DNA from: Methylobacillus flagellatus KT
Lineage (GTDB): Bacteria > Pseudomonadota > Gammaproteobacteria > Burkholderiales > Methylophilaceae
NCBI RefSeq assembly: GCF_000013705.1
Contig: NC_007947.1
Coordinates: forward strand, 2,480,001-2,544,000
Direction of reading: 5' to 3'
DNA length: 64,000 bases
The position numbers were made by a program, and so were the translations under genes. The notes under the pieces are model-generated. The model saw only the letters and a program-made list of their open reading frames with translations, was not told where the DNA came from and made no database searches. Positions within the stretch are counted from its first letter, which is position 1, and every line of letters starts with the position of its first letter. This document shows, one piece after another, positions 56,373 through 64,000 of this stretch.

Positions 56373-58155
56373 AAGCAGCAGGGTTCTGCTGGCGCACGCG
56401 AATATGTAGCTCGCGTAGCTGTTTCTCATCCACCTCGTTCGGTGCCTTGGTCATCAGGCACTGCGCACGCTGGGTCTTGGGGAAGGCGATCACGTCGCGG
56501 ATAGATTCCGCGCCCGCCATCAAGGTCACCAGGCGGTCGAGGCCGAAGGCGAGGCCGCCATGCGGTGGCGCGCCGTATTGCAATGCGTCGAGCAGGAAGC
56601 CGAATTTCTCCTGGGCTTCTTCCTTGCTGATCTTGAGCGCGTCGAACACCTTGGACTGTACTTCCTGCTTGTGGATACGCACGGAACCGCCACCGACTTC
56701 CCAGCCGTTCAGCACCATGTCGTAAGCCTTGGACAAAGCCGCGCCGGGGTTGCTGGCCAGCAGGTCCTCGTGGCCGTCCTTGGGACTGGTGAACGGGTGG
56801 TGCAGGGCGACCCAGCGGTCGTTTTCCTCGTCGTGTTCGAACATGGGGAAATCCACCACCCACAAAGGTGCCCAGGCGCGGCCGTCGACGTGGCCCTTTT
56901 CATGGCCGATCTTGGTGCGCAATGCCCCCAATGCCTCGTTGACGATCTTGGCCTTGTCGGCGCCGAAGAAGACGATATCGCCGCTTTGTGCGCCGGTACG
57001 CTCGATGATGGCCTTGAGCGCGGGTTCGTGGATGTTCTTGACGATGGGGCTTTGCAGACCTTCCTCGTTCAATTTGCTTGCATCGTTGACCTTGATGTAG
57101 GCCAGGCCCTTGGCGCCGTAGATCTTGACGAATTCGGTATAGGCGTCGATCTCGCTGCGGGACAATGCGGCGCCGTTAGGAACGCGGATGGCCGCCACGC
57201 GGCCGCCTGCGGAATTGGCCGCGCCGGCGAACACCTTGAAGTCGACGTCCTTCATGACGTCGGTCAATTCGGTAATTTCCAGCGTCACGCGCATATCGGG
57301 CTTGTCGGAGCCGTAGCGGTTCATTGCCTCGGCAAACGAAATGCGCGGGAACGGGTTGGGCAGGTCGATATCCTGCACCTGCTTGAACATGGTGCGGATC
57401 ATGCCTTCGACGATGGTCATGATCTCTTCCTCATTGAGGAAGGAGGTTTCGATATCCACTTGGGTGAATTCCGGCTGGCGGTCGGCACGCAAGTCCTCAT
57501 CGCGGAAGCACTTGGTGATCTGGAAATAGCGGTCGAAGCCGGACACCATGAGCAGTTGCTTGAACAGTTGCGGCGATTGCGGCAAGGCAAAGAACTGGCC
57601 ATGATGCACGCGCGAAGGCACGAGGTAGTCGCGCGCGCCTTCCGGTGTCGAGCGGGTCAGCATCGGCGTCTCGACCTCAATGAAGCCCTGGCTGTCGAGC
57701 TGATCGCGCAATACCTTGGCAACGCGGTAACGCAGCATGAGGTTCTTCTGCATCGCGGGCCGGCGCAAGTCGATGTACCGATGCTCCAGGCGCACCATCT
57801 CGGACAGGTTGTCGTCGTCAAGCATGAACGGCGGCGTCAACGACGGATTGAGAATCTCGATCTCGCTGGCCAGCATTTCGACTTCGCCGGTCGGGATATT
57901 GAGGTTGACGGTGCCCTCGGGGCGCGCACGCACCTTGCATACCACCTTGAGCACGAACTCATTGCGTACCGATTCCGCAATCTTGAACGCCTCGGGCGTA
58001 TCAGGGTCGATGACGATTTGGGCCATGCCTTCGCGGTCACGCAAATCGATGAAAATCACACCGCCATGGTCGCGGCGGCGGTGTGCCCAGCCACAAAGGG
58101 TGACGGTCTGGCCAATGTGTTCACGGTTCAGGTGACCGCAGTAATGAGTACGCAT
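56371..58155 (-). CDS. aspS: Aspartyl-tRNA synthetase
   Basis: 594 residues: N-terminal anticodon-binding OB fold ([40 protein letters not shown]), class II catalytic domain with the bacterial GAD insert (about residues 290-420), [27 protein letters not shown], and the C-terminal [15 protein letters not shown]. Charges tRNA-Asp; whether it also charges tRNA-Asn cannot be told. Long open frame on the opposite strand is a shadow. Follows the DUF502 gene. Confidence 0.98.
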   Translation of the reverse strand: MRTHYCGHLNREHIGQTVTLCGWAHRRRDHGGVIFIDLRDREGMAQIVIDPDTPEAFKIAESVRNEFVLKVVCKVRARPEGTVNLNIPTGEVEMLASEIEILNPSLTPPFMLDDDNLSEMVRLEHRYIDLRRPAMQKNLMLRYRVAKVLRDQLDSQGFIEVETPMLTRSTPEGARDYLVPSRVHHGQFFALPQSPQLFKQLLMVSGFDRYFQITKCFRDEDLRADRQPEFTQVDIETSFLNEEEIMTIVEGMIRTMFKQVQDIDLPNPFPRISFAEAMNRYGSDKPDMRVTLEITELTDVMKDVDFKVFAGAANSAGGRVAAIRVPNGAALSRSEIDAYTEFVKIYGAKGLAYIKVNDASKLNEEGLQSPIVKNIHEPALKAIIERTGAQSGDIVFFGADKAKIVNEALGALRTKIGHEKGHVDGRAWAPLWVVDFPMFEHDEENDRWVALHHPFTSPKDGHEDLLASNPGAALSKAYDMVLNGWEVGGGSVRIHKQEVQSKVFDALKISKEEAQEKFGFLLDALQYGAPPHGGLAFGLDRLVTLMAGAESIRDVIAFPKTQRAQCLMTKAPNEVDEKQLRELHIRVRQQNPAA

Positions 58156-58189
58156 AACAGTTTTCTTGTATTAGAGATAAGGTTAACGA

Positions 58190-58792
58190 TCAGGATTTTG
58201 ACTTGCTGGCCGGAGCCACCACACCCATGGAAATAATGTATTTCAGCGCTTCATCCACGCTCATGTCGAGCTCAACCACGTCTGCCTTGGGCATCATGAG
58301 GAAGAAGCCGGAAGTCGGGTTGGGCGTTGTCGGCACGTAAACGCTCACATACTCGCCCTCGAGGTAGTTTGCCACGTCGCCGCCGGGCTGCCCGGTGAGG
58401 AAGCCAATGGTCCAGCTTCCCTGGCGTGGGTATTGCACCAGCAATGCCTTGCGGAATGCCTGGCCCGAATCGGAAAACAGGGTGTCGGACACCTGCTTGA
58501 CGCTGTAGTAGATGGACTTGACCACCGGCACGCGTGCCAGCAAGGCTTCCCAGAACTGGATGATGCGGCGGCCGAAGAAGTTGGTCGCGATCAAGCCGGT
58601 GACGAACACGATCAGCAGGGTAAGGATGGCGCCGATGCCGGGAATGGCCCGGCCGAATTGCGCTTCGGGGCGCCAGGATTCCGGCAGCAGCAGCAGGCTC
58701 TGGTCCATCAGGCCGATCAAGGTGCTCAGCACCCAGATAGTGATGCACAGCGGCACCAGCACCAGCAGGCCGGTAATAAAGTAGCTTTTCAT
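58190..58792 (-). CDS. DUF502 membrane protein
   Basis: 200 residues from the ATG at 58792 (MKSYFITGLLVLVPLCITIWVL), with AAGG upstream. Two hydrophobic segments, then a soluble domain (GQAFRKALLVQYPRQGSWTIGFLTG and PTTPNPTSGFFLMMPKADV). Function unknown. Part of the conserved fmdB-DUF502-aspS cluster of betaproteobacteria. Confidence 0.93.
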   Translation of the reverse strand: MKSYFITGLLVLVPLCITIWVLSTLIGLMDQSLLLLPESWRPEAQFGRAIPGIGAILTLLIVFVTGLIATNFFGRRIIQFWEALLARVPVVKSIYYSVKQVSDTLFSDSGQAFRKALLVQYPRQGSWTIGFLTGQPGGDVANYLEGEYVSVYVPTTPNPTSGFFLMMPKADVVELDMSVDEALKYIISMGVVAPASKSKS

Positions 58793-58825
58793 GTCAACCT
58801 TGGGCAACAAGCAGACCGCGCTGCA

Positions 58826-59077
58826 TCAATGACAAGCGCAGCCAGCGCCACAGGAAGCGGCAGGCGCGGACTCTTCGGATTTCTTCGCCGGGCTGCTGCC
58901 CTTGAAGTCGGTCGCATACCATCCCGTGCCGTTCAGCTGGAAGCTGGGTGCGGATACTTGCTTTTCAAAGGTTTCCTTTGCGCATGCAGGACATGCCGTG
59001 GTACCGGCTTCGCTGACCTTGCGCATGAGCTCGGCCTTGTGGCCGCAACTGGTGCATTGATAATCGTAAATAGGCAT
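58826..59077 (-). CDS. FmdB-family zinc-ribbon protein
   Basis: 83 residues from the ATG at 59077 (MPIYDYQCTSCGHKAELM). Two CxxC pairs (CTSC and CPAC) form a zinc ribbon; a Gly/Ala/Cys-rich tail ends the protein. Regulatory protein of unknown target. First of the fmdB-DUF502-aspS group. An upstream in-frame start would add a non-conserved tail. Confidence 0.92.
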   Translation of the reverse strand: MPIYDYQCTSCGHKAELMRKVSEAGTTACPACAKETFEKQVSAPSFQLNGTGWYATDFKGSSPAKKSEESAPAASCGAGCACH

Positions 59078-59471
59078 CGCAACAATCCCCTTAAAAATGA
59101 AATTATACCCGAATGCGCGTTGACCAAGCGGCTGTTCAATGCCATTTAACAGGAGATAGCCTGCCAAAGGCAGCCTGTCCAGCACCCGGCAGTGGACTAC
59201 GCGCGGAAAACCACCTCTGCAGCGCACGAAGCGGTATGGAACACGCCCTAGATGGGGCCTTGCATGCCGGTTTCAATATCCCCGCGTCTTTGCGCTGCCA
59301 ACAGGAGTGAAATCCTGCTGTATACCTACCAGCCAAACCCGCAGGGTGGGATTTAGCGATAGCCAATGCCATCAATGTGCAACATGATGACGCAACGCTG
59401 TTGCGTTCGCATATAATGCTGCAAATCGGGCTTCTCTGCACTGGCAGCAACCTACCCCACCTTCCGAAACC
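59078..59471. promoter_or_regulatory. 394-base gap with a probable promoter for the receptor gene
   Basis: A perfect TATAAT is at 59412-59417, 54 bases before the receptor ATG; no good -35 pairs with it. A palindrome ACGCAAC/GTTGCGT (59390-59406) sits right before the -10 and could be an operator. I see no clear Fur box. The first half of the gap has nothing recognisable. Confidence 0.4.
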
Positions 59472-61610
59472 ATGACACATCCAATTCACGCCAGGCGTCT
59501 GCTGCCTGCCCTGCTTGCCATTGCCTGCAACAGCCATGCCGGAATGACAGATGAACCTGCGCAGCTGGAAGAACTCACGGTCAAGGTGCCCGGCACCAGG
59601 GGCAAGGCCAGCGGTTATTACCAGAAAGATGCAGGCGGCGCCACGCGTACCGATACCCCGCTGCAGGAAACCTCACAATCCGTGAAGATCATCTCGCGCC
59701 AGGTGCTCGACGACATGCGGGCCACACGGCTGGACGATACTTTCGATCTCGTGAGCGGCGTCAGCCGCCAGAACAGTTTTGGCGGACTATGGGACAACTT
59801 CGCCATCCGTGGTTTCGCTGGCCATGAAAATACCGGTCCCGCCATGCTACGCAATGGCTTCGCCGGCAACCGTGGCTTCAACCCGCCGCGCGACACCGCC
59901 AATACCGAGCGCGTCGAGTTCCTCAAGGGGCCCACTGCCGCACTTTACGGTAACAGCGAGCCGGGCGGTACACTCAACGTGGTCACCAAGAAGCCGCAAT
60001 TCAAATCCAGCAATACCGCAGAGGTTTATGCAGGCAGCTATGACACTTACCGCACTTCGTTCGACGCCACCGGACCGGTTGCCGACAATCTCGCCTACCG
60101 CATGATCGTGGCCGCAGAGGACAAAGGCAGCTTCCGCGACCATATGGATAGCGAGCGCTTGCTTGTCTCGCCATCCTTCACCTGGCTAATCGGTCCTTCG
60201 ACCACCATCAATTACGAGCTCGAATATCTCAAGCACCGCACCCCATTCGACCGCGGCATTGCCCTGCGTGACCGTGATGGAAACCGCCTGCACAATGTCA
60301 AGCATAGCCGCTTTCTGGGTGAGCCGCGCACAGGGGATACCACCATGGAGGCCTACACCCACCAGCTATCGCTGGAGCATGAGTTTTCACAATATTGTCG
60401 CGGCAGGATCGGTCTGGCGTACAAGGAGAACAAAACCGATGGCGACGCGGTGGAGCCATTGTCGCCGCTCAGCGCTGTCGCCCCCAACGGCAACATCAAC
60501 CGCCGGCTGCGCGGACGCGCATTCGACTCTGATGACTTGATGCTGCAAACGGACCTCAATGGCAAATTCAACACCGGCAGCCTCAGTCACGATCTGTTGC
60601 TGGGAATGGAAGCCTATCGCTTCAACCAGCAGCAAACGCAATTTGGCTCGAGCGCCACGGCCATCAATATCTACAGCCCTGCATATGGCGCGGTACTTGC
60701 GCCGATGACCAGGTTGTCAGACTTCAAGGAAGAACAAACCGATATGGCAGTGTTCGCACAGGACCAGGTCAGCCTCACAGAAAAATGGAAACTGATGGCA
60801 GGCGTGCGTTTCGATTCCTTCCGCCAGCAGATAGATACGCTCACCAACAATACGCAAGTCCGGCAGGACCACTTCGTCACCTCGCCTCGCGTCGGGCTGA
60901 CGTATGTGCTCAACCCGGAGGTCTCGCTATACACATCGTTCAGCCGCTCATTCCGGCCAAATGCCGGCACAGATGCCGCAGGCAATGGATTTGATCCCGA
61001 ACGCAGTCGCGCCTTCGAGGTAGGGATGAAATACCAGTCTGCGAACCAACTACTGGGCGGCAATATCGCCTTATTCGACATCACCAAGCAGAATGTGCTG
61101 ACCGCGGACCCCGCAAGCAATTACTTATTCAGCATCGCGGCTGGAGAAGTCAAAAGCCGTGGGCTGGAGCTGGACTTGAACGGCCAGCTTGCCGAACACC
61201 TGCGAGTGATTGCAAGCTACGCTTATACCGATGCCTATCTGGGCAAGGATATTGCCCTCGGCGCAGCATCCTCCATTCCATCCGGCGCACGCCTTTCGAA
61301 TATTCCCAGGCACTCCGCCAATGCCCTGATCATGCATGAACGCACATTGGCAAATGGTGGCAAGCTTGGGTTGGGCGGCGGATTTAGCTATGTTGGCAAG
61401 CGCGCCGATAGCCCGGAAGACATGTTTGAACTGCCGTCCTATGTCACGGTACGCTTAATGACGTATTGGCAATTCAATGAAAAGCTGCGACTCTCGTTTG
61501 ACGTTACCAACTTGTTCGATCGCGAATATTACGCCAGTTCCTATAACAGCAATTGGACCATGCCGGGCGCGCCGCGCATGATGACCTTAGGACTGCAAGC
61601 CAGATTCTAG
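59472..61610 (+). CDS. TonB-dependent siderophore-type receptor
   Basis: 712 residues: signal peptide, a TonB-box-like EELTVKVPG, a plug (TPLQETSQSVKIISRQVLDDMRATRLDDTFDLVSGVSR, NFAIRGF, ERVEFLKGPTAALYGNSEPGGTLNVVTKKPQ) and a barrel ending LGLQARF. The family is that of FhuA/FoxA-like siderophore receptors without an STN domain. Followed by an SBP_bac_5 binding protein and permease in the same direction, which suggests uptake of a metal chelate or peptide-like ligand. Confidence 0.93.
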   Translation: MTHPIHARRLLPALLAIACNSHAGMTDEPAQLEELTVKVPGTRGKASGYYQKDAGGATRTDTPLQETSQSVKIISRQVLDDMRATRLDDTFDLVSGVSRQNSFGGLWDNFAIRGFAGHENTGPAMLRNGFAGNRGFNPPRDTANTERVEFLKGPTAALYGNSEPGGTLNVVTKKPQFKSSNTAEVYAGSYDTYRTSFDATGPVADNLAYRMIVAAEDKGSFRDHMDSERLLVSPSFTWLIGPSTTINYELEYLKHRTPFDRGIALRDRDGNRLHNVKHSRFLGEPRTGDTTMEAYTHQLSLEHEFSQYCRGRIGLAYKENKTDGDAVEPLSPLSAVAPNGNINRRLRGRAFDSDDLMLQTDLNGKFNTGSLSHDLLLGMEAYRFNQQQTQFGSSATAINIYSPAYGAVLAPMTRLSDFKEEQTDMAVFAQDQVSLTEKWKLMAGVRFDSFRQQIDTLTNNTQVRQDHFVTSPRVGLTYVLNPEVSLYTSFSRSFRPNAGTDAAGNGFDPERSRAFEVGMKYQSANQLLGGNIALFDITKQNVLTADPASNYLFSIAAGEVKSRGLELDLNGQLAEHLRVIASYAYTDAYLGKDIALGAASSIPSGARLSNIPRHSANALIMHERTLANGGKLGLGGGFSYVGKRADSPEDMFELPSYVTVRLMTYWQFNEKLRLSFDVTNLFDREYYASSYNSNWTMPGAPRMMTLGLQARF

Positions 61611-61647
61611 GGCGCTGCTAGCCAAGTTTGAAATAACAATTCACCAC

Positions 61648-63216
61648 ATGCTTTCACAACGAATATCCAGGCAGGTACTTCCTTTTTCCGCTGCCCTGCT
61701 CGCCTTATCCATCCTGGCAACGGCTCCTTGCCTAGCCGCCAATACCGAGGCAAAAACCAGCCTGAGCATTGTCGGTCCATGGGAAATCAGCACGCTGGAA
61801 CCTTCCCGAGCCGGGTATATGTTTCTGCGCATGCAAGTGGCAGAAGCCCTGGTGAGCACCGATCTCGAAGGCAAGGCTGCGCCCGGTCTCGCCGAGCGCT
61901 GGGAGATTTCAACTGACGGGTTGCAGTGGCGCTTCTTCCTACGGCCCGATGCGCGTTTCCACGACGGCAGCCCGGTCACGACCGAGAGCGTCGTCATGAA
62001 CCTGCAACGCGCGCTCAGCCAGCCCGGGGTGCTCGCCATGGCGCCCATCGCCGACATCAGCGCGGCTGTACCGGGGGAAATCAAGATTACGCTTTCCAAG
62101 CCCTATGCCATGCTGCCCATGCTGCTCGCACACAGCAGCGCCATCATCCTCGCCCCGGCGGCCTATAACGAGAAGGGCCAGGTGCGCCGCATGCTAGGCA
62201 GCGGCCCTTACCAGCTCGTGCGGCAGACCCTGCCGCAGCAATTCGAGCTGGCATTGTCGCCCCACTGGCAAGGCAGGCCGCCCGCCATCCGGCATATTCA
62301 CTACCTGTCGGTCAGCCGCCCCGAGACACGCGCCCTGATGGCGGAATCGCACCAGGCAGACCTGGTGTTCGGCTTCGACCCGGCCAGCACACAACGCCTG
62401 CGCCGCAATCCCAGGGTCGTGCTGCAAGAGGTCGACCTGGCCCGCACCGTCATGCTCAAGCTCAATAGCGGCCACCGCTTCCTCAACACAGTGGAAACAC
62501 GCCAGGCATTGAGCCTAGCCATCGACCGCGCCGGTATTGCCAAAGGCATCCTGCGCACGCCAGAACTTGCGGCGGACCAGCTCCTGCCGCCCAGCATCAC
62601 ACATTGGCACCAAGCTGACCCGGAATTCCCCCGTCTGCGGACCGACCTGGCGCAGGCAAAAGCCTTGCTATCCGCCCAGGGCTGGCAACCGGGAGCAGAC
62701 GGCATCCTGCGTCGGAATGGCGAACGCTTCTCGCTCCAGCTCACGACCTTCCCGGATCGGCCCGAACTACCCATCATTGCCACCGCGCTGCAAGACCAGT
62801 TCCGCAAGCTCGGCATTGAGCTCAAGGTCATTGTCACCAACTCCAGCGAAATCCCGCTCGGGCACCGCACCGGCAAGCTGGAGATGGGGCTGGTGCCGCG
62901 CAACTTTGCACTGGTGCCTGACCCGTTCGTCACGCTGAATCAGGATTTCAAGCATGGTGGCGGGGACTGGGGCGCCATGAATTGGCAAAACGGCACAGTT
63001 CCCGCCCTGCTCGAGAAAATCGCTACTGAAACAGAACCAGCCTCCCAGGCACACTACCGCCACGACATCATGCTGACGCTGCAACAGGGGCTGCCGGTGA
63101 TTCCCGTCACCTGGTACCGCCTGCCTGTGGCAGTGCATCCGCAATTGCGGGGCGTCAAGGTCGACCCCCTTGAGCAATCCTATTACATCAGCGATATGGC
63201 TTGGTCAGCCCAATAA
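61648..63216 (+). CDS. Peptide/nickel-type ABC substrate-binding protein
   Basis: 522 residues of the SBP_bac_5 (DppA/OppA/NikA) family. Signal peptide of about 29 residues (ends LAA). Family segments: LEPSRAGYMFLRMQVAEALV, APGLAERWEISTDGLQWRFFLRPDARFHDGSPVTTE, and NIKFLEQ-like C-terminal YISDMAW. Ligand is unknown: peptides, nickel-type metal chelates or opines. 37 bases after the receptor gene. Confidence 0.93.
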   Translation: MLSQRISRQVLPFSAALLALSILATAPCLAANTEAKTSLSIVGPWEISTLEPSRAGYMFLRMQVAEALVSTDLEGKAAPGLAERWEISTDGLQWRFFLRPDARFHDGSPVTTESVVMNLQRALSQPGVLAMAPIADISAAVPGEIKITLSKPYAMLPMLLAHSSAIILAPAAYNEKGQVRRMLGSGPYQLVRQTLPQQFELALSPHWQGRPPAIRHIHYLSVSRPETRALMAESHQADLVFGFDPASTQRLRRNPRVVLQEVDLARTVMLKLNSGHRFLNTVETRQALSLAIDRAGIAKGILRTPELAADQLLPPSITHWHQADPEFPRLRTDLAQAKALLSAQGWQPGADGILRRNGERFSLQLTTFPDRPELPIIATALQDQFRKLGIELKVIVTNSSEIPLGHRTGKLEMGLVPRNFALVPDPFVTLNQDFKHGGGDWGAMNWQNGTVPALLEKIATETEPASQAHYRHDIMLTLQQGLPVIPVTWYRLPVAVHPQLRGVKVDPLEQSYYISDMAWSAQ

Positions 63217-63219
63217 ATC

Positions 63220-64000
63220 ATGCTCAACATTCTCCGCCATCTATTGCTCCGCCGCTGCCTGCAAGCCGGGATCGTTGCGTTGTTGGTCAGCACCGTGTGC
63301 TTCTTCCTCATGCACAGCCTCTCGGGCGACCTGGCGTTCCGCATTGCCGCGGGACGCTACGGTTATGACATGGTCACCACCGCCGCAGCCGAAGCCGTAC
63401 GCGCCGAACTGGGACTGGACCGGCCATTACTGCAAGGCTTGCTGTTCTGGTGGCAGCAATTGCTGCAATTCGACCTCGGCGACTCCTACCTCACCAGTGC
63501 ACCCGTCATCGAGGAAATCCGCGAGCAATTCGGCCATACCCTGCAGCTCGCCATCAGTGCGCTCGCGCTATCCATCGTGATTGCATTGCCCGTTGGCCTG
63601 ATCGCGGGACTCAACCCGCATGGCTGGCTGGACCGGGTATCACTCGCGCTTTCAGTCGTCCTGCGCGCGTTTCCGCCATTCCTGCTCGGCATCCTGCTGA
63701 TCCTGCTGCTATCGAGCAAGCTCGGCATCACCAACGCAGCCAACGCTAGCCATGAACATGGCGGGTTGCTGCTGCCTGCGCTTACGCTGGCCTTAGGGCT
63801 TGCCGCCGTTTCATCGCGCGTGGCGCGCGATGCAATGGTGGAAGTGCGCCGATCCGCCTATTTCAATTTCGCGCGCACCAAGGGCTTGAGCGACCTGCTG
63901 GCGCTGCTGCGTCATGGCGTGCGCAATGCCGCAGTACCAGTGATCGCTTACCTAGGCGTGCAATTGGTATTCCTCATGGAAGGCGTGATCATCATCGAGA
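63220..64000 (+). CDS. Peptide/nickel-type ABC permease, 5' part (cut by window edge)
   Basis: First 260 codons, running past the end of the window. Membrane permease of the DppB/NikB type: N-terminal helix (LLVSTVCFFLMHSL), DFGDSY-like LQFDLGDSYLTSAPV, and the EAA region RRSAYFNFARTKGLSDLLALLRHGVRNAAVPVI. Start ATG at 63220, 3 bases after the binding-protein stop. A second permease and ATPases would be expected to follow. Confidence 0.92.
   Translation, partial: MLNILRHLLLRRCLQAGIVALLVSTVCFFLMHSLSGDLAFRIAAGRYGYDMVTTAAAEAVRAELGLDRPLLQGLLFWWQQLLQFDLGDSYLTSAPVIEEIREQFGHTLQLAISALALSIVIALPVGLIAGLNPHGWLDRVSLALSVVLRAFPPFLLGILLILLLSSKLGITNAANASHEHGGLLLPALTLALGLAAVSSRVARDAMVEVRRSAYFNFARTKGLSDLLALLRHGVRNAAVPVIAYLGVQLVFLMEGVIIIE

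Noticed and set aside
56560..58236. 558-codon open frame opposite aspS
   Set aside because: It is fully antisense to a well-conserved gene and has no recognisable domain; it results from codon bias in the GC-rich aspS.
59272..59471. Riboswitch or Fur box before the siderophore-type receptor
   Set aside because: The leader is short and lacks recognisable cobalamin or other conserved core motifs, and no 19-bp Fur-type palindrome is visible.
1..64000. CRISPR arrays, prophage or complete insertion sequences
   Set aside because: No regularly spaced direct repeats, phage structural genes or transposase genes were seen.

Overview
The window looks like the chromosome of a methylotrophic betaproteobacterium, most likely of the family Methylophilaceae. 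This rests on gene content and order. The betaproteobacterial clusters rpsU-yqeY-dnaG-rpoD, rpsP-rimM-trmD-rplS, ruvB-ybgC-tolQRAB-pal-cpoB-queE-queC and fmdB-DUF502-aspS-nudB are all present, and there is a formaldehyde-activating-enzyme (Fae) paralogue. The species is inferred only from these genes; no rRNA is present. There is one tRNA (Thr, CGU), and no phage, CRISPR array or complete insertion sequence.

Layout. 1-5.9 kb: macromolecular-synthesis operon (5' part of rpoD, dnaG, yqeY, rpsU) with tsaD, plsY and folB. 6-9.5 kb: xerD-ogt and the ribosomal/tRNA-modification operon rpsP-rimM-trmD-rplS. 9.5-17.3 kb: queuosine genes, the Tol-Pal envelope system and ruvB, all on the minus strand. 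17.3-28.0 kb: an accessory block lying between ruvB and ruvA, which are normally neighbours. It carries an aldo/keto reductase, a LacI-type repressor, a CUT1 sugar-type ABC transporter whose binding-protein gene has an in-frame UGA, a TonB-dependent receptor and an NtaA/DszA-type flavin monooxygenase. Each end of the block has a structured inverted-repeat element. 28-30 kb: ruvA, ruvC, yebC. 30-36 kb: EamA exporter, two SnoaL-like proteins with a MarR regulator, a CBS protein, and a yjbQ-kefF-kefB operon. 36-41 kb: Fae-like protein and an MCE/Mla-type lipid-transport operon. 41-47 kb: a tripartite RND efflux operon whose pump gene is frameshifted at a run of eight G. 47-51.5 kb: MliC-like lipoprotein, hydrolase, large-subunit catalase. 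51.5-59 kb: tRNA-Thr, DUF2721, clsB, EEP-family gene, nadA, nudB, apt, aspS, DUF502, fmdB. 59.4-64 kb: start of a second uptake locus (TonB siderophore-type receptor, peptide/nickel-type binding protein and permease), cut by the window edge.

The most notable region is 17.3-28.0 kb. A cargo locus with outer-membrane receptor, inner-membrane importer, flavin monooxygenase, aldehyde reductase and own repressor sits inside the ruvCAB neighbourhood. Its left edge has a 277-bp element with 30-bp terminal inverted repeats enclosing two further stems. The gene set resembles a scavenging pathway for an oxidatively cleaved sugar-like compound, such as a sulfonated sugar. The substrate is a hypothesis, and the UGA in the binding protein suggests that the importer is decaying or has recently mutated.
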